Assembly: GCA_964036045.1 (NCBI GenBank)
Contig: OZ038378.1
Coordinates: 143,526,910-143,590,909 of the forward strand
Length of the DNA stretch: 64,000 nt
Source: Eutreptiella sp. 'Long Island Sound 2002'
Taxonomy: Eukaryota; Euglenozoa; Euglenophyceae; Eutreptiales; Eutreptiaceae
Reading direction: 5' to 3'
Shown here: positions 11,005 through 19,510 of the stretch, piece after piece
Position numbering within the stretch: the first letter of the stretch is position 1
Layout of the letters: each line of letters opens with the position of its first letter
Notes under the pieces: model-generated
Told to the model about the DNA's origin: nothing
Databases searched by the model: none
Seen by the model: only the letters and a program-made list of their open reading frames with translations
Translations under genes and position numbers: made by a program

Positions 11005-11355
11005 ATGCCGATCTCAGGCCCCGGGACGAAGATCCCCGGCGTGAAGGACGCCGAGACCCCCGTGCCCACGGCCTTCAAGAAGGTCCGGGCCGGCGACCGG
11101 GTGGTGCTGCTGCTCAAGGGCTCGCACGGGGGCCGCTACACCGGCACGTGCGAGTCGCAGGCGACCGGTAAAATGTCCCTATCCGGGACAATCTACTTCA
11201 CGGAGGACCAGAAGACCGGGGGCTTGAAGCGCAGCATCAGCAAGGGCGAGCTTGACTTCGTCACCGAGGACGTGCTCGGATGTTGGGTGATCGCGGAGGC
11301 GAAGACATCTACTCCGGGCCAGAATGCTTTGCGGACCATCATGAATGAACCATGA
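11005..11355 (+). CDS. Hypothetical protein carried in element B
   Basis: A 116-residue frame starts at an ATG 7 bp after the acceptor-like CCCCTTGCAG (ending 10998) and stops at TGA. The GC-rich third positions and balanced composition differ sharply from the flanking ACCGGT repeats, supporting real coding. The middle (VRAGDRVVLLLKGSHGGRY) and the following T/S/G-rich segment suggest a small beta-rich domain, loosely like an SH3/KOW-type barrel. I do not recognise a family. It may be the last exon of a longer gene whose other exons were lost. It does not resemble the piggyBac-like transposase. Confidence 0.45.
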   Translation: MPISGPGTKIPGVKDAETPVPTAFKKVRAGDRVVLLLKGSHGGRYTGTCESQATGKMSLSGTIYFTEDQKTGGLKRSISKGELDFVTEDVLGCWVIAEAKTSTPGQNALRTIMNEP

Positions 11356-11759
11356 ATACATGTCTTGTGAGGATTGACTCCCATGCATTGCAATGCCTGT
11401 GCAAAGGTGTGAACACGCACAACACAGCACACGCACACACACAACACACACATGCGGACACACACACTACACACGCATCACCAAGTGCTCCAAAGTGTGC
11501 TAAAGTGTGCTAAAATGGTCCGGTCCGTTCAGTTTGCAAAGACCGGTCGGACCGGTCCGACCGGTCTCCCCGAACTAACCGGTTCGCTACAGAAAGCTAA
11601 AGTGGCGCGAAACGGTCTCAACTGAACAGTTGGTGATTTTGCCTAGTCGAAACGGTGAGTTAACGAAGACCGGTGGACCGGTTGTGAAAATATTCGCGTA
11701 TGGTAGCCAAAGGAATATACTCACGTGCATGCACATCACAAGGGAAGGGTACATCACAA

Positions 11760-12545
11760 CTACTCTGATGCATTGCGGTCCTTGGTTTGTTGTCGAACAT
11801 ATTTCACAAATTCATCCCACATTGCAGAGCCATATGTCTTAGGAACATGGAATGATCTCCCCACAAGAGGCACTTGTAGTTTGAGTAGAGACCAAGTTGC
11901 AATACTATATTGGATGACCGTCTCAAAGCCACACTTTGCCCCCTTCCATTGCCCATGAGTAGATAGTTTAATCTCAGCCTTCAAGTCTCGCCAACGGCCT
12001 TCAAAGCCATGGCAAAGGAAAGGCTCAAGGGTACCCCATCTGCGCAAAAACTGTGGCACATGGCACGTCCACACATGCATCCATGGAGTGCATGGCGCAT
12101 CCAACGCATGCAGCACCTTTCGCAATGAAGTAGCCGCGTCACATGCACCAGAAATGTCCTCAGCACTCGGCTTAGGCTTATATGCAACACGAAGCATACG
12201 GTGTGTCAAAGTGAACATTGACATGACAAGGTCCGCGGTTTCAACGTCGCGGTTATCAATGCGAGTTACTGTTTTGCAATGTTGACGCATCATATCAACA
12301 ATAGGATTATATAGACGCTTCTCATAGAATTTCAGAGCATTGCTGATAGACCGCGGTAGAGCAGCACCATCATCATCACCACTGGTTAATGCGACAATGT
12401 CCACGTCAATCCCTGCAATGAAACGGTCTACTGCTGCTTTGGGAAGGCCTGCATCTTCGAGAATCTTTGCAACTAGTGGAATCTGGACAAGAAGCGGGAG
12501 CGATCCGGCACACCACGTGCCACAGGTATTTGTACGTGCTGCTCA
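11760..12545 (-). pseudogene. CMC/KDZ-like transposase, C-terminal fragment, in element D
   Basis: An open minus-strand frame runs from about 12545 (just past a poly-C tract) to a stop at 11760, about 260 residues. The end carries the signature HVWTCHVPQFLRRWGTLEPF followed by FEGRWRDLK. This matches, residue for residue in spacing, the C-terminal block of the complete transposase at 51661-53424 (H-x-W-x2-H, F-x3-W, EG-x2-R-x-LK), including the presumed catalytic Glu. The N-terminal half with the two catalytic Asp residues is missing, replaced by C tracts and a simple repeat. Inactive. Confidence 0.65.
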
Positions 12546-12627
12546 CAGACCCCCCCCCCCCCCCCAACTATAGCACCATGGGGTGGAGTGGTGCCATAAA
12601 CTAAGGCTCGATGCAGCATGCTTGCTG

Positions 12628-12715
12628 TCGTTTTTGGCGCTTTTTTTGACGCTTTTTTTGACGCTTTTTTTGACGCTTTTTTTGACGCTTTTTTTGACGC
12701 TTTTTTCGACACTGT
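12628..12715 (+). repeat. ACGCTTTTTTTG 12-bp tandem repeat
   Basis: About seven copies of a 12-bp unit, preceded by a C tract (12550-12566) and followed by another (about 12751-12762). Confidence 0.9.
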
Positions 12716-12839
12716 TTAGGCACCTTTTTCAACCGTCATGGGCATGGCACCCCCCCCCCCCCTGGCCTGAGGTAAGAGGGAAGTCAGATGAACCGGGGCG
12801 CGTGGCCTGTCACCCGTGGCCCCTGTGATGTGTTCTCAG

Positions 12840-13318
12840 GCAAGCGGAAGGCGCACAATGCGGGGAGTGGCTATATGTCGGAGGAGAGCTTGGCCAGTTC
12901 AGTGCCCTCTTCAGCCAGCACTGCAGCCCTGCATGCTGAGTTGAAGGCAATGAAGGCCCGTCTCGATGGATTTGAAGCGGCGGGCCCCCAACCAGTCTTT
13001 TCCCCACAGTCAAGCGGGAATTCTATGAAGTCGGACGACAAGCTCGTCGCGGAGTTAAAGCAAGTTCGCGACGAGCCTGAGCAAGAGCGCACGCGGCGCC
13101 GCCGGGCAGAATCTACTGTTGGGTTGTTGGGTTTGCAGCTCATGGTTGTGGGATTGGTTGGTGATGTTAAGAAGGATGCATGTGTGTTGCCTCGGGCACA
13201 GGTGCAAGAGCAGTGGCGGATCTCATTTGGTAGTGAGATGTCCGCAGAGGATTGGACCTCTTGGGAGCGGTTGTTGCCGCAGTGCTTGAGGTCCAAGGAG
13301 AACGACGTGTCTCCTTGA
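12840..13318 (+). CDS. Coiled-coil region upstream of the SET domain, element D
   Basis: The frame follows an acceptor-like TGTTCTCAG (ending 12839). It encodes a Ser-rich stretch, a short coiled coil (ALHAELKAMKARLDGFEA), a second charged helix (LVAELKQVRDEPEQERTRRR), a hydrophobic patch that may be membrane-associated or buried (VGLLGLQLMVVGLVG), and a Trp-containing end. It stops at TGA (13316-13318), but the same frame continues open into the SET-domain segment. The two were probably one gene, either broken by this stop or joined by a tiny intron ending at the CCCCTTGCAG at 13340. No family is recognised for this part. Confidence 0.45.
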
Positions 13319-13340
13319 CGGGACGCACCACCCCTTGCAG

Positions 13341-13789
13341 CACCTAGTGTCACCAGCGGTGCACCCCTTCTTGAGGGTGTGCATGTCCGTGTCGGGCCAA
13401 GTACTGTAGGGGCTGGTGACGGTGTTTTTACATTATGCATTTTGCCTGCTCTGCCCGGTGGTTTGAGATTAACTCAATACCACGGCAAGATGTTAGAAGG
13501 TCACGTGCGTGAGTTGTTTCCAGCAGGCCACACATCAGGTTATGTTTTGCAGATTCGTGCGGATCGAGGCCTTGGTGGACTATACGTGGATGGGGAACAC
13601 TCGTCCCATTGGTCCGCCAAGGTGCAGCACGGCAGGACAGGCGCCGGCCGCCTCAGGCTATATGTGCACCGAGGTGCCGGATGGCTACGCACTCTGGGAC
13701 AAGCGATCCCAGCCGGCACTGAATTGACGACGGACTACGGGTCCGAGTTTTGGACTGGTCCCTTCAAGGGACTTGTTACTCAACGTTGA
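13341..13789 (+). CDS. SET-domain protein (methyltransferase-like), element D
   Basis: About 135-148 residues with the order of SET motifs: an opening strand RVGPSTVGAGDGVFTL (compare the usual S-x-G-x-G-x-G-V-F/W), LTQYHGKMLEG, a YVDGEHSSHWSAKV segment where SET proteins have the D-G...W-A...N-H-S region, and the closing IPAGTELTTDYGSEFW (I-x-x-G-E/T-E-L-T-x-D-Y-G). The family transfers methyl groups from S-adenosylmethionine to lysines, often of histones. The NHS cofactor-binding triad is replaced by VQHG, so activity is doubtful. The frame begins after a CCCCTTGCAG acceptor or by readthrough from 12840-13318. No post-SET cysteines are seen. It lies inside a transposon. Confidence 0.6.
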
Positions 13790-13856
13790 CAAATGGGGAT
13801 TTGCTTTGCTATTGCATGTGCATGGTGACCAACAAGGATGTGTGCAACCCACATGC

Positions 13857-13860
13857 ATAT

Positions 13861-13898
<38 letters not shown>

Positions 13899-13902
13899 GC
13901 AC
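13857..13902. repeat. (CA)n microsatellite
   Basis: A run of CA dinucleotides next to further CACGCG-type simple sequence to about 13930. Confidence 0.95.
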
Positions 13903-14079
13903 GCGCACATGTGTACACACACGCGCGCTTTTTCGCACAAGCAAGTGTGTTGTTTACGCGCATAAAAATGCACACGTATGCGTAAAAAAAGCGACAAAAA
14001 GAACAGCTCAAGTGTATGTTTTGAAGTTACTCGGGCACAAAAACGGTACAATACGGGTGGGAACAAACAATATTTTAAA

Positions 14080-15178
14080 GAAAAGCAGTAAGACCGGTTT
14101 CAGAGACCAGTGAGACCGGTCTTTGTTTTCTATACCGCTTGGTGACACTTTGGAGCACTTTGGAGCACTTGATGACACTTCCCTCCCATACTTGCCTTTG
14201 CGCGCCCATTGCGGCATGCAAGTCACCAAACACCGTACACACACGGTACACACAAACACCTAATGTGCTTCCCATGTCCCTTTGACGACTTTAGCCTTGT
14301 GTGTAACATGAAAAGCACGCACCATAGATAAAATAAGGTGGTCTGACACTTTCCAGAGACCTTCAGAACACTTACAGTAGGACCAGTTAGACCGGTCTAT
14401 GCAAAGTGATCTAAACCGCATTGGACCGCTTCACTTTAGACCACTTTAGAACACTTTACAGTAGGACCGGTCAGACCGGTCTTTGCAAAGTGATCTAAAC
14501 CGCATCGGACCGCATCGCTTTAGACCGCTTTACACCACTTTAGGTGCTAAAGTGTGCTAAAGTGGTCTGGTCCGTTCGGTTTGCAGAGACCGGTCAGACC
14601 GGTCTTTGCAAAATCATCTAAACCGCATTGGACCGCTTCACTTTAGACCACTTTAGAACACTTTACAGTAGGACCGGTCAGACCGGTCTTTGCAAAGTGA
14701 TCTAAACCGCATCGGACCGCTTCACTTTAGACCGCTTTACACCACTTTAGGTGCTAAAGTGTGCCAAAGTGTGCTAAAGTGGTCCGGTCCGTTCGGTTTG
14801 CAAAGACCGGTTAGACCGGTCTTTGCAAAATCATCTAAACCGCATCGGACCGTTTCACTTTAGACCACTTTAGAACACTTTACAGTAGGACCGGTCAGAC
14901 CGGTCTTTGCAAAGTGATCTAAACCGCATCGGACCGCTTCACTTTAGACCGCTTTACACCACTTTAGGTGCTAAAGTGTGCTAAAGTGTGCTAAAGTGGT
15001 CCGGTCCGTTCGGTTTGCAAAGACCGGTCCGACCGGTCCGACCGGTCTTCCTGAAATGAACGTTTCAGCCCAAAACACTAAAGTGGCACGAAGCGGTCTA
15101 AACTGAACGGTTGGTGATTAAAGTGACCCCAAGTGGTAAGTTTGCAAAGACCGGTGGACCGGTCCTGAAAATATTCGC
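14080..15178. repeat. Subterminal ACCGGTC repeat array of element A
   Basis: Repeating 205-220 bp units, for example GTAGGACCGGTCAGACCGG starting near 14461, 14668 and 14885. Each contains two palindromic ACCGGT sites plus CTAAACCGCAT and ACTTTAGACC blocks. Arrays of short palindromes inside transposon ends are typical of transposase-binding regions. Here they make up about 1.1 kb of A's right end. Confidence 0.85.
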
Positions 15179-15907
15179 ATATTCCTTTGGCTACTAGCAC
15201 AACGGTCTTGTCCGGTCTGGATTTTTGTGCAAAGTGTGACTTTTGTGTGAAGGGTTGGGTCAGGGGTATTTGCATGTGGCGGATCTTGTGGTTTTGGTGT
15301 TTTTTGATGATTTAATGAAGGTTTAGAGTTTTGCATGTAGACCAGTTTGGCAGACCACAAGACCGGTCTAGACCGGTCTTTGTACCAACTCAAACGAACT
15401 GGGCGGTCCGATCAGTTTGCGCAGCTCACCACACTTCACACAACATGCACATACGACACACCTACAGAGCGTGCACACACATACCACCTGCTCCGCATGT
15501 TGCATGGATGTTTCCCTAGGGTTCTCAGGGTATTACAACACCTTAACATTGCATGATGGTCATGTAAATATAGAGCCATTGTGACAGATCACCTTATGCA
15601 GTTCGTCCAGAGACCGGTCTGCACCGGTCCAGACCGGTCTCCGTGTCAACTAGTATGAACCGAGCGGCCCAACTACTTGGACAACCACACTGCAGTTTAT
15701 GATGGTGCAGGTGTCTTGCAGTCTCACTGCTTTGCCATGCTTGTGTATGCATACTCCCCAAAGGACCTTAGGCCACCATGATGGTTTAATAGGCTTTGTC
15801 GTGTAGCACAATCCGTTTATGACATTTCGCGCAGTTGGTACGCAGACCGGTCCAGATCGTTTCGTGCAGTTTGTGCAGTTTGACCCATTTCGTTGTTTGT
15901 CCTACAG

Positions 15908-16731
15908 GCCGAAAGAGAGAGGCAGGAGGCGGAGCGGGCGCGCCAGGAGGAAGAGGCGCGCGAGGCGGCCGAGGAGGCGGACCGGCTGATGCGCGACCGG
16001 GCAGAGGAGTTGGAGCGCATGAAGCGGGAGCAGCAACGGCTGCAAGATGAGTTGGACGCCTTGAAGAAGGCGAAGGTTTGTTGCCATGTTGCGGGGTTGT
16101 GGTTTTCATTTCATGGGCCAACATTACGTTGTCAATGTACAACATCACACCGCAGGTGCGAGCCGCCGGCTCAGGCAATGGAGGAAAGACGGAGGTAAAA
16201 GAAGAGGAGAAGGAAGAAGCCCTCACAGAAGAAGAAGAAGGCCAGCCAGGCCTGCAAGAAGAGGAAATTGAGGAAAACGAGGAAATCGACCCGGAAACCG
16301 ACCCCGAGCCCCAGCCACAGGTGTGAACTGCATCAACTGCATAAACTGCTCGAAATGATCGGACCGGCCCGTTTAGATCGTTTTACGCGGTTTGTTCAAG
16401 GACCGGTCCGGACCGGTCTGTACCGGTCTTCTCGTAAACTGGAACGAACCGCGCGGTCCGGCAAGTTCGTGCAGTTCGTGCAGTTCGTTGCATTTTTCCC
16501 CAGGCCGAGGACGCAAGCACTCAGGGGTTGAAGCTGCAAGTTGCCTCTGTGCGCGGGTACACGAAGAATGGGTCCGCTAAGGTCAACCCCATGTTCCTGC
16601 AGAAGCAAAGGCAAATGGAGGCCCAGCTACAAGCTAAGTTGGATGCTAAGAAAAAGCCCGATGATGATTCCAGGCCGGGTCAGGGTGGTGGTGATGCTGG
16701 CCTCCGCTCTGATGTCCCAGGCACAGCCTAA
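15908..16731 (+). CDS. Spliced coiled-coil protein of element C
   Basis: Three exons join in phase 0: 15908-16075, 16156-16320 and 16504-16731. The acceptors are CCTACAG, ACCGCAG and CCCCAG. The donors are AAG/GTTTGT at 16076 and CAG/GTGTGA at 16321. Exon 1 is an Arg/Glu/Ala coiled coil with AERERQEAERARQEEEAREA at its start. Exon 2 is very acidic (a KEEEKEEALTEEEEGQ stretch and DPETDPEPQPQ). Exon 3 is Gln/Lys-rich (FLQKQRQMEAQLQAKLDAKK) and ends at TAA. The true start lies upstream and was not located, so the gene is 5' incomplete here. The role is unknown. A DNA-binding or accessory protein of the transposon is possible. The second intron is made of an ACCGGTCC-type repeat module. Confidence 0.6.
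16321..16503 (+). repeat. ACCGGTCCGGACCGGTCT module forming an intron
   Basis: The whole 183-bp intron is a repeat module: AAACTGC repeats, a GGACCGGTCCGGACCGG palindrome, TCTGTACCGGTCTTCTCGT, GAACCGCGCGGTCCGGCAAG, then several GTGCAGTT copies before the acceptor. Near-identical modules occur at 17015-17170 and 18778-18930. Confidence 0.8.
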
Positions 16732-17014
16732 AGCGCCCCGGACCACTTTTCCATGGTGTTGCCGTGGTGAGCCAGGCCGGTGGTGGTGTTCGCTTCTCCA
16801 ATACTTTCTTCAAACATTCGGACCGTCTCACGTTGTTTGTTCGACGAATTGCAACAACGCCCAGTGCATGCGACCTTCTCAGTTTGTGAGGAAGAGGCCA
16901 CCCCCTGCCCCTCCATCCCCCCCCCCCCCCCGTCCCAAAGAAATAGAAATAGAAATAAAAATAGAAAGTAGCCAATGGGGGGACAAAAAGGTAAAGAATA
17001 GGAAAAATCAACAA

Positions 17015-17170
17015 ACAGCGTAAACTGCGTAAACTGCTCGGACCGGACAGTTTAGATGAGTTGATGCAGTTTGTCCAAGGACCGGTCCGGACCGGTCTGT
17101 ACCGGTCTTCTCGTAAAGTGAAACGAACCGCGCGGTCCGGCAAGTTCGTGCAGTTTGTGCAGTTTGCGCA
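17015..17170 (+). repeat. Second copy of the ACCGGTCC module, 5' of the transposase ORF
   Basis: Same block order as 16321-16503 and more than 85 percent similar by eye. It is followed by a pyrimidine tract and TTCTGCAG acceptor (ending 17197), so it again appears to lie in an intron, just upstream of the transposase start codon. Confidence 0.8.
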
Positions 17171-17207
17171 GCAAATTTCCTTTTCCCTCTTCTGCAGTCA
17201 AATCACT

Positions 17208-18560
17208 ATGCAATCGGATTGGGAACCACGTCCCTTGGATCCTGATGAGGCTTTGTATGACTTCACCAAAGGTGTTGCACGAGGCACAAGCCTATTGGAG
17301 GGTACATGCGCCACGGACACACCGGTCACGGTGTATGAGTACATGATGCGGCCCATCATGGAGTGCATGGACATTTGCCTCCGCGCCAAGGGGCATGCCG
17401 ACTTGGTCCCCTTGCTTCCCCGCTACATCCTTTTCCGACTAGGTCTCGGAATGCTACAACCCCGCCGCATTGATGACCTATGGGATAGGGATAGCATGTA
17501 CTACAACCCCTACATGGAGTACCTCTTCCCGGACCGTGGGGCGTTCTACAAGTTGCAGCGCTTCGCGGATCCGGATGTGGATGCCCTGATTGAACTGTGC
17601 ACCGAACAATGGCAGAATGGGTGGGTATTAGGTGACATTGTGTGTGGCGATGAATCTATCGTCCCACACAAGGGCCTATTCCTATTTAGACAATTTATCC
17701 CTCGGAAACCCCATACCACGGGGGTAAAATTGTATCTGCTGTGTGATGCTCAGGACCGGTACATTTGGCATGTTTATTTGTACCGTGGTGCGATGCCTCG
17801 TGACAACCCCCCACCTCCAACCACCTATGCTGGCCATTACACCCCCACGGAGATTGTGCAGCTCTGGCATGATGTGGCACCCAGCAACCGGGTGTTGGTG
17901 GCGGACACCTACTTTGGTTCCCATGGTACAGCTAGGTCTCTAGCGGCACAGTCTCGACCCTTCTTGATGCTAATCCCCAAATCAGCGGATCTCGTTGAGC
18001 AGGGGGGCAAGGGGCTGCACCCTGGGAAGGTGAACACCGTGGTTCACAAGGAGGATGGGTATGCCTTGAGCATTTTCAAAAGCCCAAAGGTGGGCAAGAA
18101 GGCGGCACGTGCCGTGCCCTTGGTCACCAACTGCCACCATGGCCCCCATGTATGGCGGAAACGTAGGTATCGCCTACCCGGCATTGTGGCCAACTACCGC
18201 ACATTTGCACCCGGGGTCGATGTGTGCAACCAGCTGTGCTTGCAGCATCGGGAGGAGCGGCGGTTCCCAAACTGGTGGAAGGCCTTGAACGGCATGTTGC
18301 TCCGCATGGCATCCACCAACGCTTTTACCTCGTGCAAAGCGTTGAAACTTTGTGCCCCGGGGGAAACCATGCACAATTGGCAGTGGCGTCTCATGCGGTA
18401 CATCTTTCCAGCCCGAACAATTGAGGTGCAGGCAAAGCACCTCCCTATCCGTGCCAAGCGAGGTACATGCGTGTGCTGTCGGGGCGGCACATCGGTGTAC
18501 AAATGCCAAGCTTGTGGCGTTTCGCTGCACGTTGATTGCTTTGCGAAGTACCATCAGTAG
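17208..18560 (+). CDS. piggyBac-type transposase (DDE_Tnp_1_7)
   Basis: A 450-residue protein starting at the first ATG after the TTCTGCAG acceptor. It catalyses cut-and-paste excision and insertion. The catalytic triad is visible: D148 in CGDESIVPHKG (piggyBac-type DE-x2-P-x-K/R-G), D233 in VLVADTYFGS, and D338 in PGVDVCNQ, with spacing close to the family. The N-terminal part contains a helical MRPIMECMDICLRAKGHAD region. After the third Asp come the conserved WWKALNGMLLRMA helix and, at the end (about 420-447), a Cys-rich finger with CVCC, CQACG and H-x-D-C, like the C-terminal cross-brace finger of piggyBac. The length is shorter than insect piggyBac (about 590) because the N-terminus is brief, and an upstream coding exon is possible. 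The reading frame is intact, so it may be active. Confidence 0.88.
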   Translation: MQSDWEPRPLDPDEALYDFTKGVARGTSLLEGTCATDTPVTVYEYMMRPIMECMDICLRAKGHADLVPLLPRYILFRLGLGMLQPRRIDDLWDRDSMYYNPYMEYLFPDRGAFYKLQRFADPDVDALIELCTEQWQNGWVLGDIVCGDESIVPHKGLFLFRQFIPRKPHTTGVKLYLLCDAQDRYIWHVYLYRGAMPRDNPPPPTTYAGHYTPTEIVQLWHDVAPSNRVLVADTYFGSHGTARSLAAQSRPFLMLIPKSADLVEQGGKGLHPGKVNTVVHKEDGYALSIFKSPKVGKKAARAVPLVTNCHHGPHVWRKRRYRLPGIVANYRTFAPGVDVCNQLCLQHREERRFPNWWKALNGMLLRMASTNAFTSCKALKLCAPGETMHNWQWRLMRYIFPARTIEVQAKHLPIRAKRGTCVCCRGGTSVYKCQACGVSLHVDCFAKYHQ

Positions 18561-18727
18561 GGCTGAAGGGCGGTCATATGGCATGGGGGGAAGTGCCCCA
18601 TTGCGAAGCTCCCGCCGTATAATAGAGCTAACGACCCCGAATGCGGCCACCCCTCGACGGCTCTGGCTGGGGATGGAAGGCATTGGTATGTGGCACAAAT
18701 AAACACACATGCGCAAACACACAAACA

Positions 18728-18772
18728 CACGTACACCACACACACACACACACACAAACGCACATACACTAT
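18728..18772. repeat. (CA)n microsatellite
   Basis: Interrupted CACACA tract downstream of the transposase. Confidence 0.85.
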
Positions 18773-18777
18773 GAAGT

Positions 18778-18930
18778 GAAATGAACTGCGCAAACTGATC
18801 GGACCGCTCGGTTTAAGGGGTTTTATGCAGTTGGTATGGAGACCAGACCAGACCGGGCGGACCGGTCCGGACCGGTCTTCCGTGTTCCCGCACGAACTGC
18901 ATAAACTGCTCGGTCTGCATAAACTGCATA
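18778..18930 (+). repeat. Third copy of the ACCGGTCC module, near the right end of C
   Basis: Shares AAACTGC repeats, GCGGACCGGTCCGGACCGG and CGCACGAACTGCATAAACTG with the intronic copies. Here it is subterminal, not intronic. Confidence 0.75.
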
Positions 18931-19246
18931 AACTGCGTAAACCGGCGTAAAGTAGAAGTTTTGCTAGAATAAACTGCGCGAAACGGGAAGACCGGTCAGA
19001 CCGGAAGACCGGACTTTATGAAATGCGTACCTGTAGCCAAAGGAATATGGTAGCCAAAGGAATATTGTGACCTTGCAATGCCTGCGCCTGAACCGCCTAC
19101 CTTGTGCCTAGTTTTGGGGCGTAAGGTTTCTGTAGATGAGGCATCAATCCCAATCAAATGTCTGCTTCGGAAATGAATGTGTCAGAATTAGCGCAGTCGC
19201 GGTAATTGCATCTGCAGTCATCTCTACACAGAACCTTTTATACAAA

Positions 19247-19363
19247 AATTGGGCCTATGACCCGGATATCTGCGCTGTATCCCGGGGCATAATCGACCGT
19301 AGGGAGATATCCGGGGCATATGCCCCGGGATACAGCGCAGATATCCGGGTCATAGGCCCAATT
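19247..19363. repeat. Perfect 44-bp inverted repeat (ATATCC/GGATAT palindrome)
   Basis: The left arm 19247-19290 (starting AATTGGGCCTATGACCCGG) is exactly the reverse complement of the right arm 19320-19363, with a 29-bp spacer. Further GATATCCGGGGCAT units continue to about 19430. It could form a cruciform or a stable hairpin RNA. Confidence 0.95.
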
Positions 19364-19510
19364 CTTATATCCGGGGCATTAGGGCCCGAGGATATCCGCA
19401 GATATCCGGGGCATATGACCCGGGATCCTTGCGCGCAACCCTTCCCTCGTCCTTGATGCCTCAACACTTCAAGTGGAACAAATCCGAGACACACTTTCTC
19501 TCATGGTGCT

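Larger units (their letters stand above)
9756..11718. mobile_element. Element B: TCCTTTGGCTAC-type transposon
   Basis: The body is 9760-11714, with inverted ends TCCTTTGGCTACCAGACC and GGTAGCCAAAGGA, both flanked by ATAT (9756-9759 and 11715-11718). Both subterminal regions are rich in ACCGGTC palindromes. It has no transposase but one plausible coding exon (11005-11355). Its intact right end (GAAAATATTCGCGTATGGTAGCC) is the reference that shows where element C inserted into A. Confidence 0.8.
9599..14064. mobile_element. Element D: transposon with GTTCCCACCCGTATT ends
   Basis: Imperfect inverted repeats of about 70 bp. The left end (9599) starts GTTCCCACCCGTATT and contains GAGTAACT-type and TACACTTGA blocks. 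The right end (to 14064) is the inverse, with the same blocks in the same order. D interrupts A: the A sequence before 9599 (ending TTAGATTCAAT) and after 14064 (CAATATTTTAAAG) rejoins to match the intact copy in B (TCAATAGTATTTTAGAG). A CAAT-containing duplication is likely, but its exact length (4-8 bp) is unclear. D contains a minus-strand CMC/KDZ-like transposase remnant, a coiled-coil frame and a SET-domain frame, and was later invaded by B (9756-11718). Confidence 0.65.
15179..19048 (+). mobile_element. Element C: piggyBac-type transposon with ATAT duplications
   Basis: The body is 15183-19044 (3,862 bp) with ends TCCTTTGGCTACTAG and TGTAGCCAAAGGA, flanked by ATAT (15179-15182, 19045-19048). 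It carries a spliced coiled-coil gene (15908-16731) and a DDD transposase (17208-18560), so it is the only potentially autonomous member here. It sits inside A, 13 bp from A's right end. Removing C plus one ATAT restores ATTCGC-ATAT-GGTAGCC, which matches the intact B end ATTCGC-GTAT-GGTAGCC apart from one base. Known piggyBac elements use TTAA, so the ATAT duplication is unusual. Confidence 0.8.
9461..19065. mobile_element. Element A: outer TCCTTTGGCTAC-type transposon, interrupted
   Basis: Forward ends (ATATTCCTTTGGCTAC) lie at 9461, 9756 and 15179. Reverse ends (GTAGCCAAAGGAATAT) finish at 11718, 19048 and 19065. Read as brackets these nest exactly: A (body 9465-19061) holds B, with C inserted 13 bp before A's right end. 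A's own DNA is what remains: about 9465-9598 and 14065-15178, plus the last 13 bp. It keeps no transposase. Its left end matches B's (CCAGACCGGACGGAGGACCGG), so A and B belong to one subfamily. Its right end is an array of ACCGGT palindromes. All ends are flanked by ATAT. Confidence 0.75.
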
